Of a DNA stretch of 64,000 nucleotides, positions 24,678 through 37,033 are shown in pieces. The notes beneath the pieces were generated by a model, which was not told where the DNA came from, did no database searches, and saw only the letters and a program-made list of their open reading frames with translations. The first letter of the stretch is position 1; every line of letters starts with the position of its first letter. The stretch is taken from assembly GCA_002914805.1 (NCBI GenBank), contig JXTB01000119.1, positions 654,750 to 718,749 on the forward strand, given 5' to 3'. The position numbers and the translations under genes were made by a program. The stretch comes from Parasponia andersonii. Taxonomy: Eukaryota; Streptophyta; Magnoliopsida; Rosales; Cannabaceae.

Positions 24678-27600
24678 TCACTGCACTTCCACATGATCCA
24701 GTTCCTACACAATTGAATCTTGATAGAATAAACATACTACTAGCTTCATAAATTCATTTGAAAAATGTAACCCAATAAAAGTTCCTAGGATAATATTACA
24801 GTTATTCACAAGTGTGCAATTTGGCAGTACAACCAATATCAACACATCTAGTAATTGAATCAAGATTTGTTGGGTAGACAGGAATGGGAATTCAATCAAG
24901 ACAATGCATCAAAATATTATTGCAGTCACACTTCATAACAACTTAAAAGCAAATTTGCAGTCACTAATCATAAACTTTGACAAATGAAGCCTGTGGAGAG
25001 AAACTTCTACGCATGGTTATTCCAACTCCGTAAAAGAGACTACATACAATGTGAAAGTTGTGACCTTCAATTTCTAATAGCGGGTTAGTCACATCAACAA
25101 TTTATGCCAGGTGAACAACTAGATCAAACTAACCGTTCATGTCACCTTGCATACCCACACACTGACAGGATGTCACATTGTCAATGGCACGGATATGGTT
25201 CATTATGTATTATTCGTAAACAATAGTGAAGAGCTAGAATGCTACATGATATCCTATGTTCACAAAATGAGCATATGTTAAAATGTGAGCTAGTGAAGCA
25301 CTACTATAAAATGAGACAGAAAAAAAGATAATTTAACACAAGTCTTCTTGGAACCAAAAGTTTCATTCATAGATCAACAGAAAAGTTTGTGTAAACGAAA
25401 GGCCAAGAAAAAGGTAAATATGCACCGGTGCAGATAAGGCAGGTATTTGGAGTTGGAGATTTTGATGGAGAAGATGAGTCTGATTTTGCATTTCTTGTGG
25501 TTGAGCAAGTTGCTGTGTAGAGAGAACTGGTGAACATGTCTGAAGCTTGTTGCAAGCATTTTGCTGCTGCTTCTGCTTCTGCTTCTTTGATTGTTCCTCA
25601 AACAAAGCAAACTCCTTGGGCTTGTCCCACTGCAGAGTGATTGTTAAGTCCTCATCCTTCATATTACAGATATAAGAACAACAGAAACAAAAGAGGGTAA
25701 AGGCAAAATAAACACATACCAAGCTTTCACACGTGATACAATTATAATAATACTTATGTCCATCAGGACAGGTATGCTCACTCCAATCACATTCTGCAAG
25801 TTCTGATATCTCAGTATTTACAGGAACTGCAGCAGAGGGATTGCAAGCAACTTCCTGAGAACTGCTTCCAGTTGGTGGAGGCTGCTGCATGAAACATCAC
25901 ATTAAAACAACATGGTTTTAAAGTTCTTAATATCACAAAACACCAGCAGTAAAGAATGCACAAGGAGTAAGGAACAAGGTATGGAGTGTTAGGAAATTGT
26001 ATTTCCCATGTTAGGCCACGTGTACAAAACAATTGTATTGGCCATATTATTTCATAAAGACCCAATATGTGATTTAATAAAACTGAGTCAGAATATCCAA
26101 CTGGGTATAGATACTAATGTGGATATTTTATTAGTCACCCAGTTGGGTTTGATGGATACCCAACATGAACTATTTAAGGAACCTATTAGGGTTATGGTCC
26201 CTACAGCCAAAATATCACGTACACTTAATTCCCTATAACCCACCATCAATTACAAAGAACTTTATCTGAGTGACATTAGACTTTAAGCTGTAGAAAATCA
26301 AAACCCTCAAGACACCATCTCTAGTTTTCGCTTCCGTCTTCGGTCTCTCAGTCTCTAATCCTCTACATATTAGCCATGGATTCAGGTATATTTAACAATC
26401 CCTAACCTGTCAATTTAGCATGAATGATTTAGAGTTTCTATTTGATTTATTTGCAATCCTAATATCATTTAACATGGAGTTCTTTAGTATAAATCCCTTC
26501 AGATGGCATCTGCACCACTCTTATGGTAGCACACTACGTCAACTGAAAAAGGTCATACAAATTGAAGTCCTTCTGTATTCCCTCTATCTATGAATAGCAT
26601 AGAGACAAGGATTTTTTGTACACCACTCAAATACAACCCATCTCGACATATAATGTTCACTCATAAAAAGAAAACTTGCTTTAGCTCAACATTATTGTTG
26701 ACTTGCAATACCTGCTGTCCACTAGCCTGAGACCGCTGGTGCTGCTCCAATATTTGATCTGAAGGTTGTATCAGATGCAACTGTTTCGGCAAATCGGAGA
26801 CTCCACTGTGAACTTGTTGAGAACTTGTTTCTAAATTCTGAATTTGCTGTTGAGGAATCTGAGACAATTGTGAAGGTTCCTGGTTTGCCACAAAAGAAAC
26901 TGCTTGCGGTTGTGAAGTTGACGAGAAGTGTTGCCCGAGATATGGTGCATTAAGCCGATTTTGCCCCGCCATGGAATCACCAAGATTGGTGGTTGGCCTG
27001 CTACGAATGAGCAACAAAATGGGAATTCAATCATATTCAACAAGAACAAAAATGAATAAAACAAAAAGACAAAGGATACCTAAAAGCTGGCTCTTGAAAA
27101 TAGGGGCCGAAGGTCATGCCACTACATGAGTTATTACTCCTGGAGAGAAATTTATATAGGATATTTGATTGTTAATTAAAATCCGAACATTGAATAAAAA
27201 GCTCGGTCAAGAAAAAAGAGGAAATGGTACGTGAAATTGAAGTTCACAAACAAGTTTTAAGGAAGCAGAACCTCGATTCTCCCATCCTAGGTTTCTTAGG
27301 ATCCGCAAAACGAACAACTAATGAGTTTTCACAACCCTTTAGTGACATCAAAAAAGCAAAAAGAGGGGAAAAAGAATGAATAGATGCCTCCATATATGCA
27401 ATCAAAATAGCAGTACATATCTCCAAAGCAGATAAAATTATTACCCTCATAGTGTAGGATCCATTTAATTCTCTGATTGCTGCAAGTGCCATGTCCGTAT
27501 GAGTAAATTTAACAAAGCCACATGCTTCAAAAAAGAGTACACGTTAACTGTTAACATAAATAAAGGATGACTAAACTTGTCAGACTCATAATATTTTCAA

Positions 27601-30463
27601 CCATAAATTTATGTATAAAATGTGACCAAAGAAAGCAAATGATAAAACTAGCGCAGGAGACAATTTTGGAATTTGGAGGAAATCAGAGGCAGAACCAAGA
27701 GAGAAACAGAGGAATTTAGAGACAGAAGGAGAAGAATCAAGGAGAGAGAAAATGAAAAGTTTATAATTTCATTACAAGTCTGAAACATAATGAATGAAAA
27801 ATAAATATCCTACAAAAAAATTATCCTAATATTTAGCTTCTATACTACATAAATTTGCATTGTGATCTCTATCAAACTCTATTTTATTTGATTTACCACT
27901 ACAGACAAAAAATAACTGAATATATTATCTGCTTCTATAACTTTCTTGCTTCTTTTACTATTACTTCCACCTTCTAAGAAAACCAATAGGAGTACACTCC
28001 CTAAATGGTCGTTACTGGGCAAATAGTGCACTGACAGTATTTATTTGAAATCCACCATACAATATCACCTTTCAACATGTCATTTAACAAAAGCTATATT
28101 TCATCCCAAAAAATAAATACAAAATAAAAGAAAAGAGGTTATTTCAGTATTACAGGGGAGAATCAAATCATGGAGAACAATGAACATACCACGACTTTGC
28201 AAAATGTATACATCTTCAACCACACCATATGGGGAAAATATCTGACCGGGAAAAAAAAAAATGAACATAACTAGTTAACATGAAAGCAAAAATTGCTTAA
28301 TCATTCGCATTTAAGGAATGCACACATTTTTCGGTCCAAAAAAAAAAAGAGGAATGTACAAATTTGTCACATGTATGAATAAAACGAGTTATACGAACTT
28401 TCATGTATTTCCATCAGAGATTTGGATACTATAACAATGAATATGTGCACAATACAAGATAATTATTTTGGTGACATAAAGCAATATCAAACTTAACATT
28501 CAATGGTCGAGGAGAACATACTTCCTTAATTTCCTTATCCGAGGCTTCTCTATTAAGATTCGCAACAAACACTTTATCAGGTACCCCTATATAAGACGTA
28601 TAAAAACAAAGGAGAACAAAAACAATGATCAGCAGATGACAAACAAGAGCAACAAAATCTCAATGAAAAAGCAAGGAACATCTATATAACAGAAAATCCA
28701 ATTGCTGCCTTTTTATAACTGAAGAAAAATTCAAAAATCACTAATATACCGACAAAGTGACCCAAGTTATGCATTTCCAATCAAACATTTATTGTCATTA
28801 AAAATCCATTTGTTTGTTAGTTCTACTAGGAAGCCAAGAAAATAATTTTTGGAGCACAACTATAACATTTAACAAATGATTATACCATTTAACAAATGAT
28901 TATTACAGTAACAGACTCCAGCCATAAAGCCATTAGCAACCAGAGATCTAAACCATATACTTCGCTACGGAATCCGGTTTTTCGTTAATTTACTGGAAAT
29001 TGGACCAAATGCAACACAATAGCATGGACAAAAACAACAACAACAATAACAGAACAAAACAAAACAAAGGAACATAGCCTCAAAGATCAGAAATATACAA
29101 AGATGTTCCCTTTCCCTGTCTGGCTTGTCTGCATATTTAACAGTAATGGGCAGCGATTCCTGAAAAATTTTATTTAAAAAAAAAAAAAAAGATTAAACAT
29201 TAACTCAGTTTATGTGACCAAAAGCAACAAGAAGTGTCACATCCTCCTCACACTGAAGCTAATAACTCACCCCAGGAAAAAAATACTGATTGCTTAGAGC
29301 TGCAATTGCCTTGTCAGCCTCAAGTGTCGTTTCATATTTCACAAAACAGCTTCCTGTAAAAGTAAACTACACCCATTTCATTTGCAATATCAATATGATA
29401 ATTGTAGCTCTGAGTAATGAGCATGTCCTAAACATATGAAGCTGTTCAATGCCAATGTGACAGAAACTACAGTAAATAAATAAGTCGTCAAGTCTAACGA
29501 GCATGTCATCTATTCCGTAACGAGTAAACGATGGAAAAGAAAATAACTACTTGGTGCTCTCATAAGTCTCACTAAGGGTCGGAAGTTAGAAAATGATACT
29601 ATACCTCGTTGTACGCCCGTTAACTTATCCCTCAATATAACCACCTCAACGATACTTCCATGTGGTTCAAACACAGGGCGGATCTAAAATGAAGTAACAT
29701 TGTCCAAAAAATATAACGAAAATTAATAGTCAGTAGAATATGCAACAAAATCATAAGAACACTCTTCAAGTAACCAATGGTGGACATCGGCAAGTAATAG
29801 AAGTTCATGGTGAAACTGCTATCCTGGATAAATTAGACACTAAACAGCTCAATTAAACCCAGTAACTTACATCTTGCTCTCTTGCTGTTCTTGGAACATG
29901 GGAAACATAAAGTTTGGCCACACCGCCACCATCTAAACGATCCAATACAACAAAAACAAGCTCAAAATCTTCATGACTTTGACAGAGAAAGATAAATTTC
30001 AAAATATAGACATGCATATCCCCATCAACATAAATTTCGCAAGTAAAACCAAGCTAAAAAAGTAGACTACGAACATAATGATGTGAGACTTGAGAAAGCA
30101 AAATATATGCAATGAACTAAGTCTGTATTTGAATTTACTGGGACATAGATCGAAACCTGGAGAATTTCCTCGGTTCGAATGATGCCAACCCCTTTTGCGT
30201 CCAGAATTAGGGACATGATGATGACCTGGGGCATAGCCAGGGCCGCCATTAAAGTGGCCTCCTGAGTGGTGGTGGTGGTGGTGGTCAGGGAGAATAGAAT
30301 GATGGTAATAGTGGTGATTGGAGTCGTTGAAACTGGGGTCCTGGTAGTGGGGTTGATGATTATGGTGGAAGTCGCCGGAGGACCAAGAAGAGGATGAAGA
30401 GGAAGTCCCAGGGTGGGAATCCTGGACCTGGTGGTCACCACCGAATCCTCTTTGCCTCTCCAG
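24678..30463 (-). CDS. FCA-like RNA-binding protein (two RRMs, WW domain), non-AUG start
   Basis: Exons on the minus strand: 30157-30463, 29871-29932, 29605-29683, 29271-29353, 29099-29159, 28522-28586, 28190-28241, 27445-27524, 27272-27336, 27080-27139, 26712-27000, 25720-25884, 25426-25629, then a tentative 24678-24704. All introns are GT/AG and phases agree; about 532 residues. The N terminus is His/Ser-rich with a KRG motif. RRM1 has KLYVSHV (109-115) and SCFVKYE (151-157); RRM2 has KVFVANL (202-208) and CGFVKFT (238-244). The WW domain (about 433-462) has W435, a KYYYN core, and W457 of LWDKP across a splice site; a Gln-rich tail follows. The order matches the flowering regulator FCA and, from memory, the FCA-related Arabidopsis At2g47310 more closely. 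No in-frame ATG exists in exon 1; CTG at 30463 has A at -3 and G at +4. The C-terminal end is uncertain. Probably a nuclear RNA-processing factor. Confidence 0.85.
25987..26474. mobile_element. Copia-type solo LTR inside an intron of the FCA-like gene
   Basis: Begins TGTTAGG and ends TTTAACA, giving the TG...CA ends and a 5-bp terminal inverted repeat (TGTTA/TAACA). It is flanked by an exact 5-bp duplication TGGAG at 25982-25986 and 26475-26479. Length 488 bp. It lies in the intron between the exons 26712-27000 and 25720-25884. No internal retrotransposon sequence or second LTR is present, so it is a solo LTR left by recombination. Superfamily is inferred from the ends. Confidence 0.8.
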
Positions 30464-30506
30464 CTTCACTAACTCTAACCCTAACCTTATAACACTGACC
30501 CAAAGT

Positions 30507-30508
<2 letters not shown>

Positions 30509-30543
<35 letters not shown>
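30509..30543. repeat. (GA)n microsatellite in the FCA-like leader
   Basis: About 35 bases of GA on the plus strand, read as a CT tract in the 5' leader of the FCA-like transcript, 46 bases before the proposed CTG start. CT-rich leaders are common in plants; the tract could also act as the pyrimidine stretch of a splice acceptor. Confidence 0.9.
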
Positions 30544-30548
<5 letters not shown>

Positions 30549-30765
30549 GGAAGAAGATGTTTGAGTTGCAAAAACTGCAACAGAACCACCGCCAGAAGAA
30601 CCACGAAAACTGGGAAGGAGCCCAAGGTCGGGTTCCATTTAGTTTTATTATAGAATTTTCTTTCTTTTTTATTATTATTATTTTTTTGGGTTTAGGATAC
30701 AATTGCTCCCTAATATATGACAATTTCGTCCTCCAAATTTCGATCATAAAAATTAAGTCTATGTA

Positions 30766-30891
30766 NNNNNNNNNNNNNNNNNNNNNNNNNNNNNNNNNNN
30801 NNNNNNNNNNNNNNNNNNNNNNNNNNNNNNNNNNNNNNNNNNNNNNNNNNNNNNNNNNNNNNNNNNNNNNNNNNNNNNNNNNNNNNNNNNN
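30766..30891. other. Assembly gap (126 N)
   Basis: A run of 126 Ns upstream of the FCA-like gene. ATGTA is found on both sides of the gap. The promoter, and possibly a 5' exon, of the FCA-like gene may be affected. Confidence 1.
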
Positions 30892-31154
30892 ATGTAATTT
30901 TTTAATTTTAAGCAATTTGATCTTTCGATTGTCAAAAATTCAAAACTGCAACGTGTTATTCAATTTTTGAAAAAAAACACAGATGAGATTGATTCTAGAT
31001 ATTGAATTTAACTTTTGACAAGCGATTAGAAAAGAATAAGAAAAAAAAAACATTTAGTAAATTCTTGGTTTTAGTCAATAAAATTTATAAGTAACCGTTA
31101 TTTTAAATATAATTTGAGAAACATAATAAGATTTGTTTTTATAAAATTAATTCT

Positions 31155-33043
31155 TCTAACATGCTATTACATAATATGTACGAAGCTCTTTTTATAGGTT
31201 TAGACTCACCAACTTTTCCACTGAATCTTCGTATTATTGCCATGTATAATACACTATTTGTACATGGTCAACATGCATTTTGTATCATCTATATCTTATA
31301 TAATTTTTTGACATAAATATTAAGATATCCTCAATCTCTTCACATAGGTTGCACGTCATTTCTATGTGTTCACATACAACAACAACCTCTTATCTAAAGA
31401 CTTAATTTCAATCATGTCTTCATATAAGATCGTATCTAATAAGTTATGTTGTTATCACTATCTTTACTGAGATTCATATTCTATCATATGAGTAAACCAA
31501 CTAGAATTGCTGAATTCTAATAATTTCAACTCGACTCGTGTCGAAAAATATTGTTGATAATTATGGTGCTGATTCCCATGTTTAGTTTCTACGAAAGTCC
31601 ATCAGCCATCAACATCATTCACCACACACTTTGTAATAACATCAAACCAATGCACATGTACAAATTTGTGAACCCTAAATCTTCTATTATCACATCTTTT
31701 TCATAGCAACTTTAATGACATGTCATAAGGATTAGCAATAATACGACTCTCGGAGCTTTTAGCCGAACTTGCTATACCTTTTTGACAATTTTTTTCAGAG
31801 ATTGTCTATACCTCCAGCATACTACATTTTTCTCCAATTTAAAAACGATATCATTCAAGTTTGCAACTCTCGCATCCGTATCTTCTCAGTCTTTGTTGCT
31901 CGTATTGGATTTCTAAGAATCTCTAACTTTTAAAATCTTTTAAGCTTTTATCCAGATACTACTTCCACTCAGATCTAGCTTGTTTCTAATTGTTTTTGTA
32001 AACCACCGTATATTAGAATATTGTTGTCGATGAACCGATACCAACTATAAATTTTTACTATTTACTATTCCCGTGAATATTAGACTTGTAGAAAACTAGC
32101 AAAAAAATTTGTCACCATCAGAGCTCTGATTGAAATTGAATACTTGATTCCTGACATATTGATACATATTTTTTGCTTAAAAAATACTAAGAAAATTCTC
32201 ATGAAAAATTGGAGGGGTCACAACGGTCCCACTTAAAATCTAACTTCCTTAGACTAGTACTAAGCTCTAGTGTACCAAAAAACCTGTGTAACCTACTACA
32301 ATATGTGCCTCTGGTACCACTTGTTAGGAAAAAATCACCTTCCTACCTTTAACTTTCCATATAAGTGAACGGTATTGAATACAAGAATCAACAAAATACG
32401 TAAAAATTACGGAGTTCACCCTACTTAGGCTATGTCTACGAAGTTTCTGCAGATCTCTTACTATAGGGAGAAAATTTCTTACTAATATTTGCAACACTCA
32501 CTCACAACCTTGATCCTATATACACCCAAACATTCTCCCACAAATATTTTCTTTTTCATACCTTTCTAATTTATTTGAGTAATAATCAATCTAACTAGGA
32601 AAATAAGAGAACTCTCATCTTCCTAAAATGAAAAATACACAAAGAAAACAGAACCATAATTTCCCTAGATGTGGTAAATACTTGACATACTATTACATAT
32701 TTTGGGATGAAGAGAATGAAGAAATAATGTATCTTTTTATAGGCTTAAACTCGTCAATCTCTCCACAAATCCCCACTTTATTACCATGCATAATACACTG
32801 TTTGTACACAGTAAATACATATTTTGTACCAGTTATACCTTCCTTTTTGACATAAATATAAAGATATCCTCCATCTCATCACATGGGTTGTAGTAAATAC
32901 ATATTTTGTACCAGTTATACCTTCCTTTTTGACATAAATATAAAGATATCCTCCATCTCATCACATGGGTTGTACGTGATTTGTATGCAATTAACATATT
33001 ATTTTTATGTGTTTATATATATATATGTTTGCATACAATAACA
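31155..33043 (-). mobile_element. Copia LTR retrotransposon remnant
   Basis: The right LTR runs 32322-33043 (TGTTAGG...ATAACA on the plus strand, terminal TGTTA/TAACA). Immediately left of it, reading minus, is AGTGGTACCAGAGGC, a primer-binding site similar to the initiator-Met tRNA complement, so the element is on the minus strand and this is its 5' LTR. A truncated second copy lies at about 31155-31384, sharing the stretches around TTTTTATAGG, ATAATACACT and GACATAAATAT. Only about 940 bp lies between them, with no usable ORF, so most of gag-pol is gone. The N gap lies about 260 bp left of the truncated copy. Confidence 0.7.
32810..32973. repeat. 82-bp tandem duplication inside the copia LTR
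   Basis: The unit beginning AGTAAATACATATTTTGTAC at 32810 recurs from 32892 with essentially no differences. It is absent as a duplicate from the truncated partner at 31155-31384, so it arose after the element inserted. Confidence 0.9.
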
Positions 33044-34892
33044 TCATACACTACTATGAGAAGCTATTTGTATTTAAGCACCCTGATTGGGATAAAAATG
33101 ATATCATTTTATTTATAAAAAAAATGGCACCTGTTAGTTGAACAAAATAATTAAAAAATTTAATAGTTCAAGAATATAAAATAGCTAAAAAAATGAAGTC
33201 GTTTCTTAATCATATTATGTGTTATTATATCAAATTTTGATCATATAACTATTTTGGGCCCAATTAGACTAGAATTCATAATCTCAAAGTTTTAATCGAT
33301 ATTACAAGAAACCCAAAGTTTTATTGCTAGAATTTAAAAGGAAAAAAAAAAAACCAATGTATTATTTGATGTAACTAGGAACTATAAACCGCAATATAAC
33401 CCACAATTTTGGGGCATCATAGTTACTCAATATGAATAGGGAAGGGAAAAACTATTCAAGTAGAGAAAATGATCTGGTTAGCAAATAATACATTACTAAT
33501 ATATGTGTATGGTATGATAATAGTATTAGTATAATTCAAATTTAAATCTAAATAGTAGTACTACATTTGTGTGGATTTCGTATTACTTAATTTTTTATCT
33601 GTGTATGTTTTTAATTCTGTTACAAGCTCTTGAATATGAGAATTTATTCTTTGAATTAGATCTATAATATGTATGAGTTAGTTTTCTTTTTTGTAGGCGT
33701 AGATCTTATTTGGTGTTGGAATCATAGTTTACCTGCCAAGAACGCAATCTAGTAACAAGTGAAGACAATTGTTTGTTGGTTGTCATTATTTTTTATTCTC
33801 TTGGAGAATTATGCTAGCTTACAATTCTTATTATTGCTATTTTTTTGATCAACTTTTTGTTTCATTTTTTGAGGAGTTTGAAATTGTAATTCTTTGTGCT
33901 TATGCTATAACTAAAGGTTTTTAACTATTATTTCACTTATCTAACTTCAAAAGAAAACAAGTAAAATAATATTTATGGCTTATCTTCATGCCTTTACTAG
34001 ATATAGGCTTGAATATGTAAGGTTTTATTAATTTCTTGGGCTTTTAGCAAAATGGTTGAATTTTTTATCACAGTTTGTAAAATGGTTGTTTTTCAAACAT
34101 TGTTAAGAAATGGCTGATTTTTTGAAATTATTTGAAAAAATTGGTTGCTTTTCATATTTTTTTATATCAAAATATTTTGATCTATTTTTTTTTTTTTGAA
34201 AGTTGATTTATTTTTCGAAAAATTGATTTATTTCATAAAACATTAATATAATTTATAAAAAAATAGATCAACTTAAAAAAGTTATTTATCAAAATAAATT
34301 ATAAAAGCGGCCATTTATTGAAGAGGTATAAAAACGTGTCATTTTTTAAAATCATCTGAAAGAAACAACCATATCTTATAAATACTCTAATTTTTTGTAC
34401 ATGGTTCACATAGTTAAATGACAATTATGTATTAATTTGAGCTATTTTAATATAGTGGGCCAATTAGTGATTAGATTATTTGGGCTCAAGAAATAAACTA
34501 AAAGAAATTATGGTGAATGCTTTTTTTTTCACACTTTGTTTTAACAAATGTCTATTTTTCTCATTTTTATAGCTAAATGATCATATATATTTTTACACTT
34601 AGTGCAAATGCTTATATATCAATTTTGATTTATGTAATGAGTATATAAATTTTTATATTATATATATATGAGATATTTTACACATGGTATACATACTGAT
34701 GTACCGGTTATTTTGCTTTAACATTTGAAAAATGAATATTTACTTAAAATGGACCCATAATTTGACCATTTTGTTATAAGACCCATCTAGTAATGGATAT
34801 GAGTATTGTAATATGTAGAGACCCTTGCTACCCTAGTTTGTGACTAATGATATTACAATGAGTGATAGTATGTTAACTAAAACTATTGTAGC
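33044..34892. other. AT-rich intergenic DNA, nothing recognised
   Basis: No gene, RNA or clear transposon end seen. The stretch 34040-34380 contains repeated short motifs (TGGTTG, TTTTTTGAAA) but no unit that can be delimited. Confidence 0.5.
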
Positions 34893-34900
34893 GTGGTCCC

Positions 34901-35297
34901 TAGTGACAGAGTCATGAAATTGCTTTACGGGGGGAGGGGGGGCATATTCTAATTTATTTTAGCTAATTTTGAAACACATTAGTCAACATATATCAATATA
35001 AAACTAAAAAAGGATATCTAAAGTGAGTTCAAAGAAAAATTATCCAAAAATATACGCTAAATTTGGAATTTCAAAATTATATAAAATAAAGTTCAGAAAT
35101 GTTAAAAAAATTAGTGGGTCATATTAGGGGTGTTATTGAATTTTTTTGATAAAATGAAGGCAATAATATAATTATAAAGATTTACGGGTGACAAATAAAG
35201 GATAAAAGTAAAATTTTAGATAAAATTAAGGTAAAAAATACAATTTTTTAAAATGAGGGTGGCAACTGCCCCCTACCCTGCTGTGGCTCTGTCCTTG
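34901..35297. mobile_element. hAT-type MITE, copy 1
   Basis: A 397-bp element starting TAGTGACAGAGTCA and ending TGGCTCTGTCCTTG (imperfect inverted termini, GACAGAG core). It is flanked by 8-bp duplications GTGGTCCC (34893-34900) and GTGGTCTC (35298-35305), 7 of 8 identical. The interior is non-coding and matches 59404-59781 along its whole length. The GGCTCTGTCC terminus also matches the end of the hAT-like pseudogene near 46902-46914. Confidence 0.8.
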
Positions 35298-35804
35298 GTG
35301 GTCTCCAAGTCAAATTATGGACGTACGCTATTTCTCTTCTGTTTCATTAATGAGTGAAAAACCCATTGAATACCTAAGGTGATTTGACTGTGGTCTCAAT
35401 CTTACATGTTCTTATGCTTCTGCGATCAAGTTTTTGCTCTCTCTTCGCTATAAATTCAGGTTAGCCTCTATTTCTCAACAAATTATTTCTTATGTCTTAT
35501 ATGAATATTAATAAGATCGAGAATTTATTTTTTACTTGGATATAAAATTAATGGTTGTTTCTCTTTTGCCACGATACTTGACCTCTTCACAACAACAAAT
35601 TTTGTCAATTACAACCTTTTTTTTTGGCCTTTCAAAATTTTTACATAAGTTCCTTAAAAAAAAAACTAAAATTGAAATGTAGGACAATCATAGCGTATTT
35701 ATTTCATAAATTAGTATATTAATTGCGATTAATAACTCAAATTGACGTAACTTTCGGAATTATTACCGTTAACAATCGATCTATAAACTCTAATTCTCCA
35801 TGAA

Positions 35805-35976
35805 TTTTTTTTAATTTTTATTTTTTTAAAAAGTGAGACTTAATTAATGACTACCACTTACTACAAATTTAAAAGAAAATAACACACATACACTACCAAG
35901 ATTTGAACCCCTGATCCCCTAAACTCACACACACATTCTTTAAATCTTGGACCAACTGAACTAACCCCAGTTGACC
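35805..35976 (-). mobile_element. tRNA-derived SINE
   Basis: Read on the minus strand it has a pol III A-box (TTAGTTCAGTTGGT, 35951-35964) and B-box (GGTTCAAATC, 35900-35909) at normal spacing, and ends in an A-rich tail at about 35805-35830. Target-site duplications flank it: AATTCTCCATGAA (35792-35804) and AATTCTCCGTGAA (35977-35989), 12 of 13 identical. Length 172 bp, within the usual plant SINE range. Non-autonomous; relies on a LINE reverse transcriptase. Confidence 0.85.
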
Positions 35977-36062
35977 AATTCTCCGTGAACTTAAACAAGC
36001 TAAAAACCATAAGAGGAAAAAGAAAAGAAAACAAATCAAACAATAGAAACGAAAACGCTAAA

Positions 36063-36185
36063 GGTAACTATAATGGTATAGTATACACCGTTCCCCCTTC
36101 CGAACTAATTTTTGTTCCAAAAAAAAAAAGAAGCAAGGTAACTAACTATGAAGTTATATTATACATCATTACCCCTTCTGAACTT
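36063..36185. repeat. Diverged tandem repeat, about 74 bp
   Basis: The stretch from GGTAACTATAATGG at 36063 to CCTTCCGAAC resembles GGTAACTAACTATG to CCTTCTGAAC about 74 bp later. Two imperfect units, between the SINE and the CCHC gene. Confidence 0.6.
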
Positions 36186-37033
36186 TTTTTGTTTTTTAAA
36201 TAAAAAAAGATAACATTTTTTTTCCGAGGGAAATGAATTTTTTTTTTTTTAAATGAAGTATACAACGACATGCGTATCTAGTAAACGACATAAGGTTCCT
36301 CTGTTTTTTTTTTGGAGGTGACAAAAGCGGTTTTTTTTCCTGCACTTAAACGACTACGAACGTTTGATTTCAAAAAAAAAAAAAAAAAAGACTACGAACT
36401 TTTTAAATTAGAAACGACATGCCGTATCGTATAGTTTGCCGTCGAAGAAATGAAATACCATAGACTTTGGGCAAAAACTGAGCCCTAGTTCAGTTCATTC
36501 ATTCATTCATTGTTATCGTCCTCAGTTCCAGCTACTCCGTCTCTCGCCGCCTCTGCTTCTTCAGGTTACATCTTCTTCTTCCTCGTTTAAAGCAAGAACA
36601 GTATCGCTGATCCCAACTTAAAGCCATTTCAATTTGTTATTTCTGCGATTTAATATAATGCTGAGGCACTGCTTTTTCTCTATTTCGATTATTAATTTCA
36701 ATAATCGGTTAAATAGTTAAATTCTTACCTCAAATCTGAATATGGGGCTTTCTTTGTTTCTGGGTATTTTTCTTTCGAGCTTGGAGAATTCTATCAATGT
36801 TGCTTTGATCAATGGATTGGGTTGTCTTAGTAGTGTAGGTGTGTTAGAATTCTTATAAACGAGTTATGCCAAATGGGTTTTTCTTGTAGCAGTTAGAATA
36901 TGCAGATTCGAACTAGCAAACGTAGTTTATGTGCTTAACCAAAGAAAAAAAAAAAGGAAAAATGCATGGTTAATGAGAATTAAGGTGTTGTTTAACTTTG
37001 TCAGTAAAGGAGGTCGATTTGGGTTTATGTTAG

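Noticed and set aside
27660..28080. Possible LTR or LINE fragment in an intron of the FCA-like gene
   Set aside because: GA-rich then AT-rich sequence suggests a retroelement, but no termini or target duplication could be defined.
30067..30441. 124-codon Thr/Ile-rich frame on the minus strand
   Set aside because: It is the shifted frame of exon 1 of the FCA-like gene; the His/Ser-rich frame splices correctly into RRM1.
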